Shown in pieces: positions 48,676-54,281 of a DNA stretch of 54,281 nt. The translations under genes and the position numbers were made by a program. Location of the stretch: positions 1 through 54,281 of the forward strand of contig JAFVWL010000138.1 of the NCBI GenBank assembly GCA_017501695.1. Direction: 5' to 3'. Position 1 is the stretch's first letter; each line of letters starts with the position of its first letter. A model generated the notes under the pieces. It worked only from the letters and a program-made list of their open reading frames with translations, did not search any database and was not told the origin of the DNA. Source of the DNA: Oscillospiraceae bacterium (GTDB taxonomy: Bacteria > Bacillota > Clostridia > Oscillospirales > Oscillospiraceae).

Positions 48676-50577
48676 ATGCATCTAATTGTAAAAAAGCTTT
48701 TCTCTAGAATATGGAAAAATCCAATTATAACGAGGGTGTATCTGTGGGTTGCATCGAGTTGCATGGTGTGCATGATTGGGCTGTCAATCATGCCTATTCA
48801 GGCAAAAATTGTGATGGGGATTGTTTGCCTGGTAATGGCCATATACTTGATGGCCTTTTGGGTTGATAAAGGTGTAGGAATAAATATTAAGGAGAATGCC
48901 GGAGAGGCCCTCTTGATAGAGAGTGCGGTGTTGCTACATTATGCTCATAATGTTTTGCATGGAAATACTCCTCAGATTGTTCTAAAATTACTGGGTATTT
49001 TGCCTGGTAATCAGATGGTCGACACGAAAATTGCTTTAATTTTGTTGGGTATACTTGGATGCTGGTTTAGCTTCCCAGCGGTATGTGTTTTTTCAAAATG
49101 GTTTGTGAACAGGGTGTCTGTGTTTAAGGAAATATTCTGTCGCTATTGGAAACATCTTGTCCTGCTTGCCGGGTTATATGGAATCTGTCTGTTTGCTATC
49201 GTTCAGGCGGATTTCTACTATATTGATGATATGGGGCGGGCAATGGAAGGATATAATCTGACCGGTGCTTTTTCCAGATATGCCGCGTCTTTTGTGGCGG
49301 AAATACTGCATGGGAATTCATGGCTGGCGGATATTTCTCCTCTGCCACAGTTGGTAGCGATTGTGATCATGGTTCTTGCTGGAGGAATTCTTCTCTATAC
49401 CTTATCTGAAGATAAAACGATGCCTGTATGGAGTGTAATCGCCTTGATCCCATTTGGCTTGTCGCCGTATTTTTTAGAGTGTTTGTCGTACAAATATGAT
49501 GCACCGTACATGGCGTTGTCTGTACTGGTCAGTATTGCTCCGATTGTATACCGTAAAAATAATCCAGTAAAATATATGTTAGCGGTGTTTGTGGGAACGC
49601 TGCTTATGTGCACCACATATCAAGTGTCATCAGGAGTGTTTCCAATGCTGGTATGTGTGATAGCACTGACGATGTGGACAAAGGCGGAACAACTGCAAAC
49701 AATTGGTAAATTCATTGTATGGTCGGCCGGTGGTTATTTGGCGGGGTTGCTTGTTTTTAGATTCTTGATTATGACCCCGATTGAGTCTGGGGAGTCCTAT
49801 GTGGATGTAGGAATTTCTGTTTCCAATATTCTTCCCAATATGACGGAATATATCTGTCACATCAATCAGGATTTTCCGCTGATTTGGAAGGCTCTGGGAA
49901 TTCTAATTGTTGTGCTGTTTTTTGGAAAAATGGTACGGGAAACAAAACAGAATCGATTTTTAACGGCAATCGTAACCGTAATTGCTGCAATGGTAATGTT
50001 CGCTCTTGCTTTTGGTGTGTATGTTGTATTTAATGACCCACTCACGGGTCCTCGTGGAATGTACGGAATAGGAGTGCTTCTGTCCCTGTATAGCATATAT
50101 ATACTCCAAGAAGAGAAATGTTTTTTTGAGAGAGCAGTAGTTGCTTGCCTGGGTTGGTTTCTGATTACATTTTCGTTTGTTTATGGAAATGCATTGGATT
50201 TACAAAAGCAATATACGGATTTTAGAATTGAGCAAGTGGTAAACAACTTAAATACGGCAGGATTGCTTAATGAAGATAAGCCTTTACAGTACCGTATTGT
50301 TGGAAGGATTGGTTATCATCCAGCGGTTCAGAATACAGCGGAAGAGTATCCGATTCTTGAAAGGTTGGTCCCGTTGCAATTTCGAGATTCGTCATGGACG
50401 TGGGGTGGATACCAATTTGAGCATTACTATGGCCTGTATGCGGAGGTTGCAAAGGAAGGTGAGTACCTACTGTTGGAAGAAAACCTCGTTAGCGAAACAT
50501 ACTATTACTCTATGTATCGGTATGATGATGTTATTGTCATAAGCTTGAATGATGTTACTTCGTCTCCAAAAAACTAG
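48676..50577 (+). CDS. Gtr-type glucosyltransferase-domain membrane protein
   Basis: 633 aa, about 12 predicted helices, with DFYYIDDMGRAMEGY (acidic motif, about residues 180-194) after the fourth helix and a soluble C-terminus of about 100 residues. The arrangement matches GtrC-like O-antigen/teichoic-type glucosyltransferases that use lipid-linked glucose. GC content is far below that of both neighbours, indicating recent acquisition. AGGGGG site; isolated gene between two terminators. Confidence 0.75.
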   Translation: MHLIVKKLFSRIWKNPIITRVYLWVASSCMVCMIGLSIMPIQAKIVMGIVCLVMAIYLMAFWVDKGVGINIKENAGEALLIESAVLLHYAHNVLHGNTPQIVLKLLGILPGNQMVDTKIALILLGILGCWFSFPAVCVFSKWFVNRVSVFKEIFCRYWKHLVLLAGLYGICLFAIVQADFYYIDDMGRAMEGYNLTGAFSRYAASFVAEILHGNSWLADISPLPQLVAIVIMVLAGGILLYTLSEDKTMPVWSVIALIPFGLSPYFLECLSYKYDAPYMALSVLVSIAPIVYRKNNPVKYMLAVFVGTLLMCTTYQVSSGVFPMLVCVIALTMWTKAEQLQTIGKFIVWSAGGYLAGLLVFRFLIMTPIESGESYVDVGISVSNILPNMTEYICHINQDFPLIWKALGILIVVLFFGKMVRETKQNRFLTAIVTVIAAMVMFALAFGVYVVFNDPLTGPRGMYGIGVLLSLYSIYILQEEKCFFERAVVACLGWFLITFSFVYGNALDLQKQYTDFRIEQVVNNLNTAGLLNEDKPLQYRIVGRIGYHPAVQNTAEEYPILERLVPLQFRDSSWTWGGYQFEHYYGLYAEVAKEGEYLLLEENLVSETYYYSMYRYDDVIVISLNDVTSSPKN

Positions 50578-50589
50578 ATGCTCATCAAA

Positions 50590-50617
50590 AACGCCGCCCG
50601 GGAGGGCGGCGTTGTTT
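50590..50617. terminator. bidirectional terminator between gtr-like gene and rsmA
   Basis: AACGCCGCCC, GGGA, GGGCGGCGTT with GTTTT on plus and TTTTTG on minus. Confidence 0.88.
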
Positions 50618-51480
50618 TATCCTCTTCTGCGGAGAATTTGGTTGGCGATGGCGGCGAACTGGGGGATGCTCATAGTCTCGCCCCGGATGTTGGCGTCAAA
50701 GCCGCAGGCGGCGATGACTTCCGCGGCACCGGCTTTTCCCAGCTCCGGGAAGCCGGAGGCCAGGCCGTTGGCCAATTTCTTCCGCCGCATGGCGAAGCTG
50801 GCCCGGACCACCCGGAAGAACAGCTCCCGGTCGTGAATGTCCCAAGGCAGGGCCTTGCGGGTTTTCAGGTGGATCACGGCGGAGGTCACCTTGGGGGCGG
50901 GCAGGAAGCACCCGGCGGGCACATCAAACAGCAGCTCCGGCTCCGCGTAGAACTGGCAGAACACAGTGAAGGCACTGTAATCCGGGGATCCGGGCTTGGC
51001 GGCGATCCGCTGGGCAACCTCCTTCTGGACCATGACGGTGACGGAATCGAAGCACTCCGCCTCCAGCAGGGCCGTAAGAATGGGGGAGGTGATATAGTAG
51101 GGCAGATTGGCGCAGGCCATGGGTCGCAGGCCGGGGAATTTCTCCGTCACCAGAGCGGGGATATCCTGCTGCAGCACGTCGCCCCAGAGGATCTCCAGGT
51201 TGTCAAATTCCCCCACGGTTTTGGCCAGGATGGGCTCCAGTCGGGTGTCCACCTCTACAGCGCAGACCTTTCCGGCCCGCAAGGCGAGCTGCTGGGTCAG
51301 GGGACCGATGCCGGGACCGATTTCCAGAACACCCGCGGAAGGATCCACCCCCGCGTCCTCGGCGATCCGCTGGGGGACCCAGGAGGCAATGAGGAAATTC
51401 TGGCCCTTGGCCTTGGAAAAATGGAACCCGTGCTCCGCCAGCAGGGGCTTCATTACATGAATGTCACATACATTGATCAT
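50617..51480 (-). CDS. rsmA: 16S rRNA (adenine1518/1519-N6)-dimethyltransferase
   Basis: 287-aa KsgA/RsmA. SAM motif VLEIGPGIGPLTQQL (53-67), catalytic NLPYYITSP (122-130), and the N-terminal KAKGQNFL. Dimethylates two adjacent adenines of 16S rRNA helix 45. Upstream of it, in the same orientation, is the rpfB/yabE gene, a neighbourhood conserved in Bacillus and relatives. Ribosome site GGTGG is modest. Confidence 0.96.
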   Translation of the reverse strand: MINVCDIHVMKPLLAEHGFHFSKAKGQNFLIASWVPQRIAEDAGVDPSAGVLEIGPGIGPLTQQLALRAGKVCAVEVDTRLEPILAKTVGEFDNLEILWGDVLQQDIPALVTEKFPGLRPMACANLPYYITSPILTALLEAECFDSVTVMVQKEVAQRIAAKPGSPDYSAFTVFCQFYAEPELLFDVPAGCFLPAPKVTSAVIHLKTRKALPWDIHDRELFFRVVRASFAMRRKKLANGLASGFPELGKAGAAEVIAACGFDANIRGETMSIPQFAAIANQILRRRG

Positions 51481-51530
51481 AAGATACCACCTTGTTGAAG
51501 GCTGCGGAAATTGTAGTTTATAGGTTTATA

Positions 51531-51709
51531 CGTCATTGCGAGGAGCCGCCCAAAGGCGGCGACGTGGCAATCCCGTGTGGCGACGCAGCACCTATCGTTG
51601 TTGAAAATATAGCGTAGTTCCAGAAAAAAGAACGGATTTCTTCTGGCGAAAGATTCCGGAAACCTGAAGGGGATTGCCACGCCAGTGTGCGCACTGGCTC
51701 GCAATGACG
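51531..51709. repeat. palindromic CGTCATTGCGA repeat, copy 4 (inverted, enlarged)
   Basis: Ends CGTCATTGCGAGGAGC and GGCTCGCAATGACG; orientation opposite to copies 1 and 2. The usual loop is replaced by about 90 bp of other sequence. The unit is itself enclosed by AAATTGTAGTTT (51508-51519) and AAACTACAATTT (51738-51749). No gene in the 51481-51809 gap. Confidence 0.8.
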
Positions 51710-51761
51710 TGGTTCTTTTTGGTGCGGCAATTACGCCAAACTACAATTTATCCTGTCAAAC

Positions 51762-51796
51762 AAAAACTTCCTGCCGGTATTATACCAGCAGGAAGT
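51762..51796 (-). terminator. terminator of the rpfB-like gene
   Basis: Minus strand ACTTCCTGC, loop, GCAGGAAGT, TTTTTG; ends 14 bp after the stop. Confidence 0.8.
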
Positions 51797-51809
51797 CTGT
51801 TTTTCAATA

Positions 51810-52865
51810 TCAGCCCAGGAAATAAATGGTGGCATCCCGGCGGCCGAATTCCCAGCATTCCGCGTCGGTGGGGAAGTACAGGTCGATCCGGTAGTTTTTG
51901 ATGGCGCTGCCGCAGTCCTCGGCGGTGGCGATGCCGTAGATGTAGGCACCGTCCTTAGTGACGATGAACATCCGGGTGCCATAGGGGATCAGTCTGGGGT
52001 CCACGGCCACGGTACCCACCCGGACGGTGGTGCCGGTGGCGGTGGTGAAGTCACAGCCCTCGTCGGTGTGGGTGTAGGCGGTGGCCAGCACATCCATGGT
52101 GTCGGTGTAGGTCAGGACCTGGCCGTCCTCTGTAATGATGATGCCGTCGCCGATGATCAGGCCGCACTGGGCTGCCGGGTCCTGCTCCGCGCCGGTGCCC
52201 ACGGCCACCACACCGTTGACGGGCTGCTGGGCCACGGTCTGGCTCAGGACAGTGCGGGAGGTTTCCAGACCGCTTTCATAGACCACGCTGGCGGTGCAGA
52301 GCATCTGGCCATCCCGGCCCTGGACCAGCACGGCTTCTACGCCGGCGGGCAGGGAGGGGTCTTCGTAATATGTAACCTCATGGGGAATCACAGCGGTGTA
52401 GGTCTCGGTGACCCGAACGATCCGGTCCACGGTGACGGTCATGCCGCTTTGGACCTGCTGGTCCGGGTTATGGGACAGGCGGGTATCGCCGTCCAGGACA
52501 ATGCCCAGCCGGGTCAGAAGCTGGCCCACGGTTTCGTCCACACTTTCGGTGTGGAGCAGGGTGCCGCCGTGATTAACGGCGACCGTTTGACTGCGGCGGA
52601 CGGTGATCTCGTAGACACCGTCTTCCAGGGCGGTGGTGTAGGTGTCATCCTCGCCCAGGGCAACGCCGGCCTCATCCAGCACAGCGGCAGGGTCGGACGC
52701 GAAGGTGATGTGGGTCTTGACCTGGTTGCCGTCAGTGATCACATAGGTGTTGGCCAGGGCAGTCTGGGACAGCAGGGTCAGGGCGCACACCAAGGTCAGC
52801 ACCAGGGCGGCGGTGCGGACCATGCCCCAGAGGCTGGGTTTCTTGGTTCTGCTGCGAGCTCGCAT
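51810..52865 (-). CDS. YabE/RpfB-like protein: ubiquitin-like DUF348, G5 and 3D domains
   Basis: 351 aa. Signal peptide (about 1-38, hydrophobic core LVLTLVCALTLLSQTALA cut at ALA), two DUF348 repeats (about 40-145), G5 region (about 148-225, YTAVIPHEVTYYED), and a C-terminal 3D (double-psi barrel, lytic-transglycosylase-like) domain ATAYTHTDEG..VAVDPRLIPYGT..AEDCGSAIKNYRIDLYFP with the three Asp residues. Secreted peptidoglycan-active enzyme of the resuscitation/YabE group. ATG 52865 has AGGAG; the ATG at 52925 lacks a site. Confidence 0.88.
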   Translation of the reverse strand: MRARSRTKKPSLWGMVRTAALVLTLVCALTLLSQTALANTYVITDGNQVKTHITFASDPAAVLDEAGVALGEDDTYTTALEDGVYEITVRRSQTVAVNHGGTLLHTESVDETVGQLLTRLGIVLDGDTRLSHNPDQQVQSGMTVTVDRIVRVTETYTAVIPHEVTYYEDPSLPAGVEAVLVQGRDGQMLCTASVVYESGLETSRTVLSQTVAQQPVNGVVAVGTGAEQDPAAQCGLIIGDGIIITEDGQVLTYTDTMDVLATAYTHTDEGCDFTTATGTTVRVGTVAVDPRLIPYGTRMFIVTKDGAYIYGIATAEDCGSAIKNYRIDLYFPTDAECWEFGRRDATIYFLG

Positions 52866-52964
52866 GGAATCGGTTCTCCTCTCGTCAGAATGGGGATCCG
52901 TGGGGAAATCCACGGGAAGTAACAAAAAGTAACAAACTCGGTTTATGAATACGAATTTGCATAC

Positions 52965-52992
52965 ATTATAACAAATTTGACCAAAAAGTCAA
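52965..52992 (-). promoter_or_regulatory. promoter of the rpfB-like gene
   Basis: Minus strand TTGACT (52992-52987), 16-bp spacer, TATAAT (52970-52965). Confidence 0.75.
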
Positions 52993-53034
52993 GCTTTTTA
53001 TGATTTCTGACAGTTTTCCACAACTTTTTAACAG

Positions 53035-53153
53035 ATTATGTCAATCGCATTATGTCAACTTCTCGTTCAAAATATACGCATTTTTACAAAAAATGACCAC
53101 CACATCTTGTGCAAAAGGTTACACTTGTTTACATAATTGAGTAGATTATGTAA
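53035..53153. promoter_or_regulatory. cluster of ATTATGT(C/A)A motifs
   Basis: ATTATGTCAA at 53035 and 53049 (direct, 14-bp period), and a palindrome TTACATAAT-TGAGTAG-ATTATGTAA at 53129-53153. No gene fits this AT-rich part of the 52866-53545 gap; it looks like a regulator-binding region. Confidence 0.45.
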
Positions 53154-53229
53154 CCTAACGAAACTGGCGGCGTTTTCGGTATTATGGTGACCGGATTTCC
53201 GCCGCCGGGCGGTATTTCCCGGAAAAGCA

Positions 53230-53258
53230 TTGACATTTGGGCAGATTTGTGCTAAATT
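53230..53258 (+). promoter_or_regulatory. promoter of the thrS T-box transcript
   Basis: TTGACA (53230-53235), 17-bp spacer, TAAATT (53253-53258). Confidence 0.75.
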
Positions 53259-53264
53259 TTTATC

Positions 53265-53510
53265 AGTTACAGGCTGTGACGAAGACCCGGTACGAAAATA
53301 TATGCCCAGAGAGGTGCCCGTATGCTGGAAGGGTACTGCATCCCTGTTTCGTCCCACACCGCTTCCGAGCCGTCCGGCGGAAATGCCGGACCGGGTGCGC
53401 CCGTTAAAGCGTCAATGAGTGACGGCGTACTTCGCCGTAACCAGGGTGGAACCGTGGAATACTGATGTATCCCACCCCTGATTCCGTTCAGGGGGTGGGT
53501 ATTTTTTATA
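53265..53510 (+). ncRNA. T-box riboswitch, threonine
   Basis: Leader with stem I closed by GACGAA (about 53278) and TTCGTC (about 53348), the AGAGAGG and GCTGGAAGG stem-I elements, the T-box AGGGTGGAACCG (53443-53454), and a terminator CCCACCCCTGA/TCAGGGGGTGGG followed by TATTTTTT. Uncharged tRNA-Thr should pair with the specifier and T-box to favour antitermination. Candidate specifier ACT at 53335-53337; not folded by computation. Confidence 0.9.
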
Positions 53511-53545
53511 CCTTTCTCCCGAATCAAAAAAGGAGGAAAACCAAA

Positions 53546-54281
53546 ATGGAAAACGAAAACCTGTACACCTTTGAAAACCCTGAGTATCGCAAGACCTACT
53601 GGCATACCTGTTCCCACATCATGGCCCAGGCTGTGAAGCGGCTGTGGCCCGAGGTCCAGCTTGCCATTGGCCCCGCCATTGACGAAGGCTGGTACTACGA
53701 CTTTGACGCGCCCTTCTCCTTCACTCCCGAGCATCTGACCAAGATCGAGGCCGAGATGAAGAAGATCTGCAAGGAGCGTGTCCGTCTGGAGCGGTCCGAG
53801 AAGCCCCGGGCCGAGGCCATTGCCTACATGGAGTCTATGAACGAGCCCTACAAGGTAGAACTGATCCAGGATCTGCCCGAGGATGCGGTCATCTCCTTCT
53901 ACACCCAGGGGGACTTCACCGACCTGTGCGCCGGTCCTCACCTGGATCACACCGGCCGTGTCCGTCATAACGGCTTTAAGCTGACCAAGTCCTGCGGCGC
54001 TTACTGGCGGGGCGACAGCAACCGCAAGATGCTGCAGCGGATCTACGGCATCGGCTTCCCCAGCAAGGACGAGCTGGATGCCTACCTGAAGGCCCAGGAA
54101 GAAGCCCTGAAGCGGGACCACAACAAGCTGGGCCGGGAACTAGAATTCTTCACCACCGTGGAAGAGATCGGCCAGGGCCTGCCCATTCTGCTGCCCAAGG
54201 GCGCCCGGGTCATCCAGACCCTCCAGCGCTGGGTGGAGGACGAGGAGCAGAAGCGGGGTTACCTGCTGACCAAGACCCCCC
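53546..54281 (+). CDS. thrS: threonyl-tRNA synthetase, N-terminal part (runs off window)
   Basis: 245 residues in the window. Begins at the editing (SAD) domain: HTCSHIMAQAVKRLWP and DLCAGPHLDHTG supply the HxxxH and CxxxH editing-site ligands, followed by FFTTVEEIGQGLPILLPKG of the catalytic-domain start. The usual 60-residue TGS domain is absent; the ATG at 53546 with AAGGAGG directly follows the T-box terminator, so the shorter start is real. Confidence 0.95.
   Translation, partial: MENENLYTFENPEYRKTYWHTCSHIMAQAVKRLWPEVQLAIGPAIDEGWYYDFDAPFSFTPEHLTKIEAEMKKICKERVRLERSEKPRAEAIAYMESMNEPYKVELIQDLPEDAVISFYTQGDFTDLCAGPHLDHTGRVRHNGFKLTKSCGAYWRGDSNRKMLQRIYGIGFPSKDELDAYLKAQEEALKRDHNKLGRELEFFTTVEEIGQGLPILLPKGARVIQTLQRWVEDEEQKRGYLLTKTP

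Noticed and set aside
19786-51709. CRISPR-like array from the repeated palindromes
   Set aside because: Copies are kilobases apart, of unequal length and without regular spacers or cas genes.
52993-53034. Possible DnaA boxes (TTTTCCACAAC) suggesting a replication origin
   Set aside because: Only one loose match to TTATCCACA, no dnaA/dnaN nearby and no box cluster.
53067-53357. 96-codon minus-strand frame upstream of thrS
   Set aside because: It runs over the T-box leader and its promoter and has no ribosome site or recognisable protein.

Overview
The window looks like a chromosomal piece of a GC-rich gut Firmicute, probably an Oscillospiraceae/Ruminococcaceae-type Clostridium. The grounds are an inferred low-GC-phylum gene set (T-box leader before thrS, BlaI/M56 pair, ECF sigma/anti-sigma pair, rpfB-ksgA neighbourhood as in Bacillus, LplABC-type sugar transporter), strong AGGAGG-type ribosome binding sites and Gram-positive -35/-10 promoters. 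No rRNA, tRNA or CRISPR array was seen. The window opens inside an IS3-family element and closes inside thrS.

Region 1 (about 160-22,840) is a pectin/homogalacturonan utilisation locus. A CHEV-type GH4 alpha-galacturonidase is transcribed leftward. Rightward follow an esterase, an AraC regulator, a TIM-barrel isomerase, a pectin methylesterase, an S-component-like membrane protein, two LplB/LplC-type permeases, a large solute-binding lipoprotein, and then an unusual block: four unrelated 4-TM proteins arranged around two MalK/MsmX-type ATPases. After it come a GH28 polygalacturonase, a GH105 unsaturated galacturonyl hydrolase, a KduD-like dehydrogenase, UxaB, UxaA and a MATE exporter. None of the hydrolases has a visible signal peptide, so the picture is uptake of oligogalacturonides followed by intracellular demethylation, depolymerisation and uronate catabolism. 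KduI, UxaC, KdgK and KdgA are not in the window.

Region 2 (23,000-40,650) is mostly housekeeping and envelope genes: a YjdF-like membrane protein, an aldehyde dehydrogenase, a two-component system flanked by two paralogous small membrane proteins, a MoxR-DUF58-DUF4129 cluster, a BlaI repressor with two matching operators plus an M56 protease and an FtsX-type ABC exporter, a CPA2 antiporter and an ECF S component.

Region 3 (40,650-46,150) is an AT-richer accretion island: an IS3-derived 54-bp palindrome, a small Cys-rich two-gene operon, an AbrB-regulated MGT glycosyltransferase, a 163-bp MITE, a GH31 glycosidase, and two truncated 5-prime ends of a low-molecular-weight tyrosine phosphatase gene that look like attachment-site scars. 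An intact phosphatase gene stands at the right edge of the island.

Region 4 (46,200-54,281) holds the phosphatase-DUF2284 pair, an autoregulated ECF sigma/anti-sigma pair, an AT-rich Gtr-type membrane protein, ksgA, rpfB/yabE and a T-box-controlled, TGS-less thrS. Repeats tie the window together: a palindromic CGTCATTGCGA family (four copies), the MITE (two copies with 4-bp target duplications plus one solitary end), and two IS3 ends.
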